64,000 nucleotides of DNA from Enchytraeus crypticus (GCA_905160935.1 CAJHZI010000678.1:1908501-1972500); one strand, 5' to 3'. Counted from the stretch's first letter, positions 48,086-59,270 are shown. The notes: generated from the sequence alone by a model not told the origin. Translations and numbers: made by a program.

Positions 48086-50344
48086 CTCTCACTCTCACTC
48101 TCACTCTCTCTCTCTCTCTCCCTCTCTCAGTGAGAAAGCCACAACCTTGTCTTACTCCACGTTCGTACTCTTAGTCTTAAAGTACAGCATATTTGTCTCC
48201 TGACGTTATTTCTCCTTTTATTCCTAAGTTAATGCACAGTGGTTGACACCGTCGGCCACTACAAAAAATTAATTTCACAATTTCTTAATTTCTTAATAGC
48301 TTTCAGTGATTTGTTAATTTGTTTGCACATTCATTTCATACTTCATATTACATTTCATATCTGCATGTACATAGGCCTGACTCGGCACTCGATGAAGTCA
48401 TGGACGACGGTAGCACTTTAATTACCAGTTGCAGTAGATGCAGTTACCTCAAGGACAGTCTCTCAAGCTTGGCAGGTAGGGCAGACTGTTCCAGAACCTG
48501 GGCCTTGAGCTCCAGCTGATTTACCTGCTGACTCAGCTTAGCTGCACCGGCCCCATCTGTCGAATGCTTTCTCTCCAAGTCCTGCAGTCTTCTCTTGGTC
48601 TCCTCTAGCTCCAGCATTAGCTCTTTCATCTGTCACATGTATTATATCTCATAAATCAAGCACTAATAATTAAATAATTATTCTTATTCTGATATTTATT
48701 ATTATTATTATTAATTCATTTATTTTTATTATTGCTATTTTCATTTACTATCATTTATTATTTATTAGCATTGTTATTAATATTCTTGCTATTATTCTTA
48801 TTCTTATTCTTGTTATTATTTTATTTGTCAGAATTATTTCTTATTTCTGTTTGTTATTAGTATTATTATGTTATTATTATTATTGTTATTATTATTGTTG
48901 TTGTTTTTGTTGTTATTATTATTGTTATTGCTATTATTGTTATTGCTATCAGTATTATTATTATTATTATTATCATTAATGTTATTACTATTATTATCAT
49001 TATCATTGATATTATTATAATTATCCCGACCAAAGCTAAATTGGGATTCAAGAGAAGATGATGATGATTATTATGAATTATTTGCAAAGTCTAATGATAC
49101 GTCGATAAAGTACTTATATCTCTGAATAAACAATTATGATAATCATAATTAATCGTAATAATTATGATAATCATAATTAATCGTAATAATTATGATAATC
49201 ATAATTAATCGTAATAATTATGATAATCATAATTAATCGTAATAATTATGATAATCATAATTAATCGTAATAATTATGATAATCATAATTAATCGTAATA
49301 ATTATGATAATCATAATTAATCGTAATAATTATGATAATCATAATTAATCGTAATAATTATGATAATCATATTAATCGTAATCATAATTAATCGTCAATC
49401 AGGTCCAATGGTTCATCGGTTAGAGTGCCTCGCGCTGGACCCATTCATGCACAATTCAACTTCAAGAAGAATCTGTTCAAAGTGGAGTTTAAACTAAATT
49501 TAAAAAATTGATTTAATTTAGCAAAAAAAATGCGGCAAAGGAATTTGTCATCAGATCTTGCGATCAATCTTCAAATGTTTTCAGCTTATTGACTTATTTC
49601 GATTTCTTGTCTACTGTACTTTCCTTTGAATTCTTTGCTAGTTCAAATTCATGACACAATTACGCCTCGAAATTCATGTTAAATAATAACAACAATTAGA
49701 GTGCTACAGTCATCATTGACAACGTCGAGCGCTATTGAGAAAACATCCAACAAAACAAAAAACACCATATGCATGTATAATACGATCATTAATTATTATT
49801 TTCGTGTTATGATCTTTGGATTCTTTCGCCAGATGCGGTCTAAATACATATATCGATTGTTTTACAATAGAATTGAGTTTTATACAGTGAGACATCTCTA
49901 CACTACGCAGTAACCGTTGTCAGTTTTACAATAGATATACTGTACATGGCAACAAACCTGCTTGTCTCCATTATGTCGTGTGGTCTGATCTTTGTTTGAC
50001 GACAGATCGAATCTCTTCGATTGATTCGTCAGCTCGTTCTGCATTTGTTTCATCTGATCGATGAACGCTTTGTTTGACCGACTCAACGCGTCCAAATCTC
50101 TTTCTATGCCAGCTATACGAGCGTCTTCCAGAGGGCGCACTGGTTTCGAGTTATTATTTGCTTCTTTCGCAAGATGGGGCCTAGATTTTCTGGTTGAATT
50201 TACAGGCAAATGGGAGGATTTATTTCCATATTCTCGTGGAGGTGCTTCCTCCATTGCCACTGAATCCGGTGTATCCGCATGATGAACGAGGCCCCGGTCT
50301 TTAGATGATAACAGGGGCGTCAAAGCTGGAACGTGGCGTAGCAT
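37055..50344 (-). CDS. Coiled-coil protein, complete, 14 exons, 614 residues
   Basis: Exons in transcript order: 50344-49958, 48629-48448, 47822-47727, 46886-46791, 46379-46250, 45338-45222, 44394-44270, 43536-43431, 42552-42328, 41845-41747, 40948-40869, 40354-40306, 38653-38567, 37120-37055. They total 1,845 nt with every phase compatible, from an ATG with an upstream in-frame TAG to a TAA. After about 75 polar residues, almost the whole protein is predicted alpha-helical coiled coil, for example ELEETKRRLQDLERKH, DRLEQQQKEGLRSLEQRL and NLELELQKLKAKVADG. There are no membrane segments, signal peptide or catalytic motifs. Single-layer coiled-coil proteins of this sort are often cytoskeletal or ciliary. 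CCDC154 or FAM81-like proteins came to mind, but I cannot support either name. The last exon encodes only 21 residues (RVSEIQRIDAEVRKISKSRQ, then K). Confidence 0.85.
37255..37430 (+). mobile_element. Family-C retroposon copy with TTA tail
   Basis: TTTGGACTGAATTTCTGGAT, CTCGCCGGCTTGATTTTGCC, GATGTTGTCATTGATGACTT, then ATT repeats. It lies in the last intron of the coiled-coil gene. Confidence 0.75.
37691..37815 (-). mobile_element. SINE-A copy 8
   Basis: AGCTAAGGTTAACGTCAGTT, GGATTTGAACCC and GCCATTGGCTCCAG: reverse orientation, near full length. Confidence 0.85.
38325..38515 (+). mobile_element. LINE-E ORF2 C-terminus and GA tail
   Basis: The plus frame encodes RIEGRMEGRRGRDRPRLGML, then [20 protein letters not shown] and PWTCQ with a stop, followed by AGTGCACTAATAGAGAGAG. 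This is a typical LINE reverse-transcriptase ending, decayed. It lies in an intron of the coiled-coil gene. Confidence 0.8.
39603..39729 (-). mobile_element. SINE-A copy 9
   Basis: TTCCTCACTCGAAAGCGATG, GGATTTGAACCCC, CCACTGGCTCCAGCC. Reverse orientation. Confidence 0.85.
39762..40077. repeat. Two 105-bp direct repeats, 211 bp apart
   Basis: GACAAATATCACAATATG to CATCTGGAAAATAAACA occurs at about 39762-39868 and 39972-40077 with very few changes. Intervening DNA is AT-rich without a recognisable element. Confidence 0.85.
40432..40670 (-). mobile_element. SINE-B copy 5
   Basis: GCATTATAGTGAAATGATCA to CTTATGCTATTTAGACATTC in reverse orientation, near full length. Confidence 0.8.
41095..41216 (+). 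mobile_element. LINE-E tail with GA repeat
   Basis: GATAGAGAAGAGCGGAGGCG, ATGGACCTGCCAGTAGGC, then GAGAGAGAGA. Confidence 0.75.
41270..41381 (+). mobile_element. Family-H repeat with inverted-repeat hairpin
   Basis: CCCAACCGGTGACTGCACGT, then arms CACGTGTCATAGAAGGCGAC and GTCGCCTTCTAAGACACGT around a 21-nt loop. Family-H heads without the second arm lie at 62915-62990, and weaker ones at 52100-52140 and 54895-54945. Confidence 0.6.
41574..41679 (-). mobile_element. SINE-A copy 10, internally deleted
   Basis: The segment between GAAAGCGAT and TTTGAACCCC (about 22 bp in other copies) is missing. Otherwise near full length, reverse orientation. Confidence 0.8.
41915..42080. repeat. AT-rich 32-33-bp minisatellite, about five units
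   Basis: Unit AAATTGATTAGTTTAATTAA, then TTAAATTGCATT. It lies between exons 9 and 10 of the coiled-coil gene. Confidence 0.85.
42580..42880 (-). mobile_element. LINE-F ORF2 C-terminus with GAT/GAC tail
   Basis: The minus frame encodes WIIKKDIKNRGLTDGIVW, then DREDWRQSIRIPTRVKLGFK followed by a stop. It is followed by about 100 bp of GAT repeat. It abuts the acceptor side of exon 9 of the coiled-coil gene, with its 3' tail directed toward the downstream exon. Confidence 0.8.
43075..43268 (+). mobile_element. LINE-E ORF2 C-terminus
   Basis: The plus frame encodes RLGMLDDLKTHTYVEVKRNA, then [15 protein letters not shown] and a stop. Reads without a stop over this stretch, but 5' truncated. 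Confidence 0.75.
44045..44190 (-). mobile_element. Family-C retroposon copy, reversed
   Basis: AACAACAATTGGAGTGCTAC to AAAGCAGTCCAAAGTAG is the reverse complement of the family-C consensus seen at 25785. Confidence 0.75.
44429..44560 (-). mobile_element. SINE-A copy 11
   Basis: GGCTAATGTTAGCGTTAGTT, GGATTTGAACCC, GCCACTGGCTCCAGCC. Reverse orientation. Confidence 0.85.
44796..45030 (+). mobile_element. SINE-B copy 6
   Basis: TTAATAGCGTATGGGTAACG to TTGATTATTCACTATAATGT, with GGTTCGAAGCC in the B-box position. Confidence 0.85.
45498..45625. repeat. AT tract with TACAGTA interruptions
   Basis: TATATA repeats broken by CAGTA. Intronic in the coiled-coil gene. Confidence 0.9.
46090..46165 (-). 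pseudogene. Partial duplicate of coiled-coil gene exon 5 end
   Basis: CTGTTGCAGGTCGTTGACCC, then TCTGTCTCATCTAATGAGAAGGC and TGATCTCTGTTGATT matches the exon 5 3' part and donor side at 46250-46320 with several changes. It lies in the following intron and lacks a good donor. Confidence 0.75.
46545..46800 (-). repeat. 56-bp minisatellite, five units, each with exon 4 end and GTATGA donor
   Basis: The junction motif ACCTGT(A/G)TGACTCATCG occurs at 46565, 46621, 46677, 46733 and 46789, exactly 56 bp apart. The last is the true exon 4 end of the coiled-coil gene. In gene sense each unit reads CAGACTGA(A/G)CGATGAG, TCA(T/C)ACAG, GTATGACTCATC. The bases on both sides of the donor form an inverted repeat. 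Confidence 0.9.
46890..47265. repeat. CAAT (TTGA) tetranucleotide tract
   Basis: About 370 bp of AATC/CAAT repeats with AATA, GATC and CAGT interruptions. It ends at the acceptor of exon 4 of the coiled-coil gene. In gene sense it reads TTGATTGATTGACAG, so the repeat supplies the tract before the acceptor. Confidence 0.9.
47455..47640 (-). mobile_element. SINE-B copy 7, lacking its tRNA-like 5' end
   Basis: AAACACGCACTATAGTGAAA to GGGTTCAATTCACCTAAG. It is cut after the B-box side, so the 5' head is missing. Confidence 0.8.
48050..48130. repeat. CT/CTCA microsatellite
   Basis: CT repeats with an ACTCTC variant block. Probably a degenerate LINE-E tail. Confidence 0.85.
49130..49395. repeat. 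28-bp palindromic minisatellite, about nine units
   Basis: Unit ATAATTATGATAATCATAAT, then TAATCGTA. The unit contains an inverted repeat (ATTATGATAATCATAAT). It lies in intron 1 of the coiled-coil gene. Confidence 0.92.
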
Positions 50345-51362
50345 GGCGTTTAGTTTTAAATCTATCTAAATACACAGATCTATGAAATCTAAAGTTTGAT
50401 AATCCTTTAGCACATGCAGCTCAATCAATAGTAAATATATTAGAATTTAGAATAATAGCTTACATGTAAAATATATAAAAATGAAAAAGTTGGAAAAGAA
50501 ATATTAAAGATAAATAAATTTATATACAGATAGATTTATATTAAATGTTATATGTGAATCTAACTCACAGCTCTCTCGTTAGCTCTCGTTTATTCCATCT
50601 TGGCCGATTCGAACATTCTATTGGCATATTGGACACAGTAATGACAGGCCATCAGGATGACTCTCTCCCTCTCTCTCTCTTAGTGCACTTCCTATTGGCA
50701 GGTCCTTGATATATAACGCATCCACTCTTCTCTATCTTCCGTATTTCTCTCAATGTCAACATACGAGTGGATATTTAAATGATCTATGACATTTCTTTTG
50801 ATAAACCATTATTCTTGGAGGACTCTGCTTATGACGTGGTTGGACCCTATGCCTTCCTCAGCTTTGATTAACATTTACTGGGCAGGGGCGTCATTTCCTG
50901 GGAAACAATCCTGTTTACCCAAATCAATCCTATTTACCAGGATGACTAGTTAGTGAATAACTTATCTTAGTGTTCATCCTATTTTAAGCATTTAAGAAAA
51001 GGTTCAGCCATTAGCCATATGAAATATGACAATTGAAGTGATTTCCATTGCGTTATACATTTCACTAATTATAATTAATCTGCTTTTTCGAACACTTGTC
51101 AGTTCTCGATTAGTCTATTCTCAAACCTCCTGGACCTATCAAGTCATCAGACTATAGTAAAAATAATTGCTTAATTAAAAATCATAATCTAGCCTATTCA
51201 TCGGAATCTGACCTATCAAGCAATCTCTGCTTATTAAATTTACATTTTCCTTTAATGTCAAACACCATCAAAGAGGACATTTCTCTTAATAAATTTAATT
51301 ATTCTATAAAATGTTGTCATTTGCTTTAAAGACTGCGAAACATTAAGCGCTAATAGCTCCCT

Positions 51363-51393
<31 letters not shown>

Positions 51394-54300
51394 CCTCCTC
51401 CCTCTCAGTCTCTCTCATGTAATAAACTTATACTATTAACTTAATGAAAGGTTCATGTTCTAAAACTATTCCATTTTTCTCTGTCTTCAGCTTTCTTATT
51501 CATACCCATTTAAGAATGCATTATCAACTTTTGCAATTTTCTTTGTCTCGATTTTCATCTAATTCATTTCTCATCAATTCTTTCTTATATTACCTCAAAC
51601 AGAGCATATTCTTAGACACCAGGTACATGTATCAGAGCATTACGTCTATTTTTTTCTGTATGTATTTATCAATTATCACACGATGTAGAGCGTTTCTCTA
51701 AATTATAAATTATCCCACTAAACTATATTCTACTATAAATTTTTTCTTTCCTATAAAACGCTGAAGAATAGACCAACCGTTATGCGCGTGTCGTGACATA
51801 AAAATAAGATACAAGCCAACGTCAGAAAGGACATTCGGTTGGTGATCGCCTGAGCTCCAGAAATTGTCACAAAACTTAAACGAATGGAAAACTTCAAACG
51901 ATGATCAGTTCGTATCCCGAACCTAGTTAAACTTGGATTTAAGGGAAGATTATGATTATGATGATGACTATAAAAAGGTTTAAATAATAAGATTCTTAGA
52001 ATTACAGTTTGTCGCTAAATATAAAAGAAGAAACTATATTTTTCCAGATTTAATTTATGTTGTGACCGGATTGCTGACTAATAGACCGTCCGTGGACTGC
52101 ATGTGTAGTAAAAGGCGACAAAGCTCTAAGATCAAATAGGTTGGTGAGTGCCTTATCTCTATAAATTACTATACAATTTTCTAATTCCGACCCTAGTTAA
52201 ACTGAGATTCAAAGAAAGATGTATACGAGTATTTTCCCAGGTTTATCTGGACGGATGCAGGTTGTTCCTTTACATTCAGTCAGTGGTAGAGATATTTTAA
52301 AGCGAAATTTTCTTGAAAAATTAAAAAATATTTCTTTGGCTAGATGACAAATCTTATCTGCTTGAAGTAAGCTCTTCTATTAATTTAAAATCCTCTGACA
52401 TGTGAAGGACAGTAAATCGAGATCTAGAGCTAAAATAGTCTTCGTTGTTATAATGACGTGCTGACAGTCAATGCAGTAGAAAGTACCGTGTTGAGAGATG
52501 AAAGAGTACAGATTCTTGTCCTTGTACTGCAAATGTATAGTACATTCTCGTTCTTGTGAAATTTGATACAAAGTCTAATTTCGTTATGTCTGAAGAAACC
52601 GTATCGTCGGGATTTCAATTTGAAGAAAATTCCAGACAACACGTTTACGTGTATAGGACACCAGTAAGTATAGCGAAATTTTGAAGGACACTTGTATTTA
52701 GCAATTATTAGTATTACTAATGTTATTATTATTAATAACGAAAACCTATATAGCAGTGTCATGGCCGAACTGGGTCTTCGAGACTTCTTAACAGAAAGAG
52801 TTCTAAGTATAAGCTAAATAGCAAATACATTTAAATTAATATCTAGACTAGTGAAAAATGTCTACATATGAGTGGAACAAGCGTAACAAGTATACGATTC
52901 CATGGCTGAGCCAGTGTCTCATCGATTAAGTTACCGAGTATCAATCAATAGGTACGGGGTTCGAGTCTTAAGCTTCTCTCATCTCCTTGAGAGAGATTAA
53001 GCTGATAATGAACAGAATACTAGTTCAGAAATAAATAAATAAAATTACAGAATTTTTATAAAAAAAAGCATAATTCTTTTGTCAATTAAATAGACTTTTA
53101 AAGAAATTTAGTCTGATCTCTGGACCTTTGTAGACTAAAGCCTAAAATAGCATGGTAACTTGGTCCGATCTCTAAACCTATATAGGCCAAAAACAACGTA
53201 ATAATTTAGTCGGATCTTTATGCTTTTATGAAGCCTTAAAGAACGTGATAATTTAGTCTGATCTTTAAGCCTATTTATAAGCCTACATTGAATTATCATA
53301 TTCTTATCATTATGTGGGTTCTATGAAAGTCTTCTCAATGAAATTATTGTAGAAACTCTTATGATATAAATCCAGTCAATTCATCGTAATCTAATTGCCT
53401 AGGAATTTCCATTGTTGTAGACATTTGTTTACTGCTAAATATTTCCTTAATAATAACTTTAATTTCATCCGTATTAATTTACCACAAAAGACTGATCATT
53501 TAGAGACATACAATAACTTCGAAATCTAATTCTTTTGAAATACGAGTATGACTTGATGAAATGCTGCAACACGCGATTGCTTTGCATTCAGTGTTTACAT
53601 CGGTAGCCACAGTTACCGCATTATCGGTCCTCCATTTTTCTTTTATTGGCATCAAATCCTCCCTTCTAAGAAATCTCTTCCCACCTCCAATCCTTCCAGT
53701 GGAGACTTCTTCCACTTTAAGATTTCGTTTGGTTCGGATTCATCTAATGAAATCTAAGCACAAAACCCGATGTGAATGACACTTACTTTTATAGAAAGAA
53801 TGTAAGTAGGGAGGGGCGGAGGAGTGAACTGGATTTGAACACTGTACCTACTGATTTGTGGACGGGGAACATATCGATCAAGCAGCCGTTCAGTTTAGTG
53901 AGTTCACTATAAAGTCACTACTAACCCATAGAGCCTAAGACTTATCTTTGTCTTATTTAAATCTTATTTATAACCTTTGGCGGGAAATCTGGCCATCAAT
54001 AGTATCAGTAGCACTAATTACGGGATAAATAGAAGATTAATTACTACTTTAATATGAGTTTTGGTTGACCTTTGATTTGAAGAGACGCTAGATGGAGAAA
54101 AGCACTACTACACTTAACTGAACATGTTCTTGTCTTCATCATCATCACTCGGTTATTTCAGACATCTTAAATATTCCATATTATAACAAAATATAATAAG
54201 TCAGATAATTAAGGGTTACACATCCAGCATAAATACACAATCGTTTGGAGAAATATGTCGCTACAGAGTACTCCAAATGTAATTAAGAAATTAGTTGGCA

Positions 54301-54460
54301 GCTACATGTAAGTTTTGGACCAACGATCAAACGAACTAACACTTTTTTGGGCCAGTTCGTCAATTACTGAATCTGAATTGAAAAGTTCAAATAACATTTC
54401 TAAAAGTTCATCAGCATTGTTATTGTTGACAGATTTCTTTCAAAATCCTGGCGGTGAACA
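50345..54460. other. Intergenic stretch without a recognised gene
   Basis: Contains a LINE-E/repeat-G copy (50665-50940), a CT microsatellite (51355-51410), LINE-F tail pieces (51905-51970 and 52185-52225), a tRNA-like decayed SINE (about 52910-53000) and unassigned AT-rich DNA. ORFs near 52380-52760 and 53500-53780 lack splice sites or homology that I recognise. Confidence 0.6.
50665..50940 (-). mobile_element. LINE-E-like tail plus repeat G
   Basis: CTCTCTCTTAGTGCACTTCC to GATCTATGACAT, then GGACTCTGCTTATGACGTGG to CCTGTTTACCC. Same arrangement as 28070-28335. Confidence 0.7.
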
Positions 54461-54575
54461 TTGTAGATATTCGACCGCGGATCAGCATGCGCAGGGTTCA
54501 AATCCTGGGCTCGCCCGTCACTGACATCGCTTTCGAGTGAGGAAACTGACGTTAACCTTAGCTTTACCAGCTTTA
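54461..54575 (+). mobile_element. SINE-A copy 12, 5' truncated
   Basis: It starts at GATATTCGACCGCGGATCAG and is complete to ACCAGCTTTA. The 5' head is missing, as expected from incomplete reverse transcription. Confidence 0.85.
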
Positions 54576-55195
54576 GGACCTACACAAGGGGTTCTGAATC
54601 CACTAAGTCTTCAGGTAATCTTGCTTCACTTTTTTTCGCTTCTCTTTAAGCTGAACATTGACGTGTAACTGTTTTATCGATGCCCGTAACGGCCTCCTCA
54701 TTACGGAGGCTCGAGTCAAATCAATAAGAGTCGCCATCTTGATTCAACCCGCTAAAGATCTTACGCTCTGATTTCTTCAGCACGTCGTACTGAAAGCATT
54801 AGCTCCTTCACCGTAGAGCATTAGATCTCTGTAGATATATTATCACAGCAGGGCCTATTCTAGTGGAGTGTCCAGGTCCCTGAAAATAGATCTATCGTAA
54901 ACTGTGCCTGGGGTACGTAAGAGGCGACAAAGCAAGAGATGACTAATCAAGGAGAGAGAGAGAGAACTATATTTATTTTAATACACTCAAAATATACAGA
55001 GACATACACAAACAAGGGCCGTCAAAGAGGTCACAAGTAACCTCAAAACACGTGCACGGCTAAGAATTTATCATTTGAGGAAATTGAGTCGCATTGTCTG
55101 ATGTAGGCCTACCTGTTGCAATTAGACCCTAAAACTGTTTGATTTAATGATTTTTACTAGTATTAGTACCTTCCTGGTAAAGCTAAAGCAAAATA

Positions 55196-55320
55196 ACCTA
55201 ATGTAAACGTCAGTTTCCTCACTCGAAAGCGATGTCAGTGACGGGCGAGCGCAAGATTTGAACCCCGCACATACTGATTCGTAGTCGAATATCTTACCGA
55301 CATCGCCGCCTGCTCCAGCC
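55196..55320 (-). mobile_element. SINE-A copy 13
   Basis: ACGTCAGTTTCCTCACTCGA, AGATTTGAACCCC, CGCCTGCTCCAGCC. Reverse orientation. Confidence 0.85.
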
Positions 55321-57840
55321 TGCTAAGTCTGCCATTACCTTTTCCGCAGTTAGTAACAAAGACTTTTACAATCGAAATGCATTAAGTTAATTTTTGTCAG
55401 TAACGAAACTAATCATGAAGGAAACGTTTTAGCCGTTTAAACTGTGGAATCATCATACAAATTATCATTGTTGACGCTCGTGTAGTAGACATATGATACA
55501 AAATCTAGGATATGTGATAAAACTAGGGCTGTGGATTTTAACGATTAATTTTATCGGTAACGCCTAAAGAAATATTAACAATTTGAATTGTTTTCAATGA
55601 TTAATCACAAATTTTGTTTACACACTTAGCTTCATCGAAAGCAATTTTCGGACGCTTAAATAAGCAACAATGGCTGGCAGCAAATTAAAAATACTAGTCA
55701 AGTTAAATATATATGTATAAATGTTTGTGGTCGAATGTCTTATTATTTTGCATTTTGAATTTAATTGTGTGATGATGCTGCAGTAGCCTATAAGAGGCTA
55801 AAACGTTTTTATTATTTGTCAGGAATCATTCGCTTATCGCGGATAAAACACAGAATAATAATTATGAACTTTGTGAAAAATAACTAATAGTAATGATTAA
55901 TTAACCGTTAATTTTCTACAAATTCATCTATTAAAAGATGCTTAATCGTCACCAGATAATACCACTATTGCCGCGTCATTGCCAGGAATATTTCCAACGT
56001 TTACAGTAGATGAAAGCGATAATGCAGAGAGACTATGAACTATCGCTTTCAGCTAAACAAGCAGAATGGTTAGAGAGTACGAGAATCACAGCTATTTACA
56101 AAGATCTTTTGGCGTAGGAGAAAATTTAACGTTTGATTAAAGGATTTTGTGAGTAAAATTGACCAAAAATGCATTTCGTTCCCAGCCAGTGGGCAGAAAT
56201 GACATTTAGGAGAAAGCTCATCCCCCAAGTACTTGTTGAATCGATGCTGTGTAGGCCTGAAAGAAACGTTAATCAAATTTTACAAATCAAATAAAAATTT
56301 ACTAGGATGGAGTTTTCTTTATTTTACAGAGAGACACTACGGATACATGTACGTTTCGTTAGTTTATGCAAATCTCTAAATTTACTTTATTTACTTTTTC
56401 AACGATATTTATCATAGATTACTACACTATTGGCAATTTTAATTTATTTAGAAAGGAGCTTTTAAAATGCTACATTTGCATACAAATTCTGCACCAAATA
56501 CTACATGAATGTTTCTAATTATTACATTTTTGAGCAGTAAATAATATCGCTTACGCATTAATGTTGCTAAAAGATTAACATTTATTTCAAATGTCAGGCT
56601 CATATCACGAAAGGTTCGAAAGGATATCGGTGACAGGAGAGCCCAGAATTTGAATCTCACAAATAATAAAATCCGCAATAGCAACCTAACCGATGTAGCC
56701 ATATCTATTGGCTCTGTCGATAAAATGGTGTTTTACTCTTAAATTTTACAAGTTTAAAATTGCCTTCATCTCGCCAAAATTTTCCATTTTAAGATCATTA
56801 CTAAATGGTACAATTACTGCTGAGCTACTGTTCTTCTTAATATTAGCAACATTTTATATTATCGATAGAATGAAAGTTACTACTGGTTGAAGATGGAAAC
56901 AAGGAGTACATTCACTGGGTCTTTAAATGTTGTAGCTATTAGCTATCTACTTTATTAGTATTTTACTCGCGTCTGGTTGGCTCTCGAATAATGAAAGATT
57001 TACCTGCTTTTATGGTTAAGTTCGATTGATTCCCATAGTTATAATACGTAAAAATAGAGCTAGAATTACCATATCGAGGTCATTGCTAGCAAATTACAGG
57101 GTAACTTATTGCTAAATTCCTTTTTTGAGTTCTAGAAAGTTCAATTATATCTTGAATGGAAAAAATTATACGGAAAAAGACATACGCAATATCTCATCCT
57201 AGAAGTACGCTAGAAGCTTTTGCAATTTATTAATAAATAAATGAGAATTTAATCTATTAGATTATACGACTCACTGTTATAAAACTTTAGTATAATTGGT
57301 ACAAAGTTAACCTGGTACATCTTCTAGGAAATGTCATTTAATTCTTTCTTTAAATGAAAATCTTCTCTCCGAAGTAATAATTTTATACTGCTTCGGTCGT
57401 GTCTTGTTTTTCATTTCTTAATAAGCTGCAATTAATGAGTTAAATGTGAATTTTGTGACGGAATTTAATTGCTTAATGCATCAATGTTGAAAGGTTAATC
57501 CTGTCGGTTGTCAGCCGCTAATCCCCAGTTTCATAAGTAATCAAAATGACAAAACAGCCTTGCTAAAAATAACGTTATAGATTCCATGCATATTTATATT
57601 TCTCTTCTCCTCAGTGCACTGCCAAGTGGCAGGTTCAAGGTACATATCATACTCAAAGTCTGCTTTCTCGCTTCCTAAGAGCACTCCTTAGATCAACAAG
57701 TTAATCCTTTCACAAAGTCTATGCAATATCCATACTACATGTAGCCTATAGCTTGGGAAAAGAAGTATGGCTTCTGAGGTGGCATTCATATACGCATGCC
57801 TAAATGGCTCGGGCTGTTACTACATCGAAATAACGTATAA
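55321..57840. other. Intergenic stretch with a possible retroelement Cys-rich fragment
   Basis: Mostly unassigned AT-rich DNA. The minus strand at 56070-56276 encodes NVSFRPTQHRFNKYLGD and SPKCHFCPLAGNEMHF, which resembles the zinc-binding end of non-LTR reverse transcriptases. It is short and uncertain. A diverged SINE-A lies at about 56620-56716 (minus) and a LINE-E tail at 57600-57655 (minus). Confidence 0.45.
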
Positions 57841-57848
57841 TATTTAAG

Positions 57849-57960
57849 GCTGGAGCCAGTAACGACTGCCTCGAATCTGTATATGTGGGTTCAAATTTTG
57901 GATTCTCCCTTCACAGATATCACTTTCGAGAGATGAAACTAACGTTAATATTGGCTTTAC
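57849..57960 (+). mobile_element. SINE-A copy 14, diverged
   Basis: GGCTGGAGCCAGTAACGACT, GGTTCAAATTTTGG, GAGATGAAACTAACGTTAAT. It is followed at 57960-58035 by a second tRNA-like segment with a good B-box (GGTTCGATTCC). Confidence 0.7.
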
Positions 57961-58526
57961 GATATTTAACTTGAGCGCTAATTGGTTGATTGAAGCCCCG
58001 TGGGTTCGATTCCCGGGCGAGTTATGAGACAAAAATCTCTGATACAGTACCGTAGAGGAAAAAATTATTGAACTGGTTGCTAACTATTTAAATTTGTTTA
58101 ATAAATTTTAGATTTTGTCACTTATATTTATGCGTGAAGACTAAAGCTACTTCGACTGCCATAAGGGTACGAGTGTAAATAGGCTATAAAGCTTCGTTTA
58201 ACGCCTGCTTTAGTATAAGGGATATGCCGGCTGAGAATCTACTTTATACCAACAACATTCTGTCCACACCATCATCAGCAGATCTGATAGGTAGTGCAAT
58301 TTTTATGGGTGTACTTCACGGTACTGCTAATATTAAGAGTAAAAAATCATTATAGACTTTTTACAAAGGTGTTTACTTTGAAAAATTACAATTTATTTAT
58401 ATTTTCATTTGTTGCAGGCGCCACAGTGCAATAATAAAATTCAATGTTTACGGAAGGCAACTGCAATGCAATATATCATAAAAATGTGATATATCCCCTT
58501 TAGATAAATTACTATCTCTTCCTAAC

Positions 58527-58668
58527 ACCCTAACCCGAACCCTAAACTTAACCTAACTCTAACCTTAACCTAAAACTAACCCTAACCTAATCCTAACCAT
58601 AACCCTAACCTTAATCTAAACCTAACCCTAACCCTAACCTTAACCTAACCCTAACCCTAACCCTAAAC
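58527..58668. repeat. Interstitial telomere-like CCCTAA tract
   Basis: About 140 bp of CCCTAA hexamers with frequent variants (CTTAAC, CCTAAA, CTCTAA). On the minus strand it reads TTAGGG, the ancestral animal telomere repeat. The degeneracy indicates an old internal tract, not a chromosome end. Confidence 0.9.
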
Positions 58669-58737
58669 TACCACCGCTCACCCACTAGGCTTTGTGTATA
58701 ACGTATGCAGAGTTACCACTACATATCATAAAAGGTC

Positions 58738-58960
58738 TATATTGAAATGATCAACTATGTTGATATCTATCAGTTACAATACCACATGTTTAAACCGTTA
58801 GGCCGTTTGGACCATTTTTCATATAACCAGTCCAGTAAATGTCCAAGATTTTACTCTCAGATCAGCGCGGCTGAGATTCGAACCCACGAGGGTTCAATTC
58901 ACCTCAGGATCTGCCTTTTAAAACTTCATAACGTAACCACTACGCTATTAAGCCATTCTA
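58738..58960 (-). mobile_element. SINE-B copy 8, full length
   Basis: ATTGAAATGATCAACTATGT to AACCACTACGCTATTAAGCC in reverse orientation. It starts about 70 bases after the telomere-like tract. Confidence 0.85.
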
Positions 58961-58974
58961 ACATAACATGGAGT

Positions 58975-59165
58975 ACTATTTAGAACACTGTTTATTAGTG
59001 TACTGCGCAGTACTGTTAATGTTAACGTAGAGTACTATGTAGTACGTTTGCTTATTAGTGTACTGCGCAGTGCTATTAATGTTAACGTAGAATACTATAT
59101 AGTACGTTTGTTTATTAGTGTACTGCGGAGTACTGCAAATGTTAACGTAGAGTACTCTATGATAC
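58975..59165. repeat. 62-bp tandem repeat, three units
   Basis: Unit GTTTATTAGTGTACTGCGCA, GTACTGTTAATGTTAACGTA, GAGTACTATGTAGTACG, with palindromic pieces (GTTAAC, GTACTATGTAGTAC). Confidence 0.88.
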
Positions 59166-59270
59166 TTTGTTGAGAATTGACACTGCGATCACTGGAAGAG
59201 TTTAACTAAGCAAACATCTTGTTTCATATTAAACATTATCCATTTTATAATCGATTCCTTTCAAAATTAT

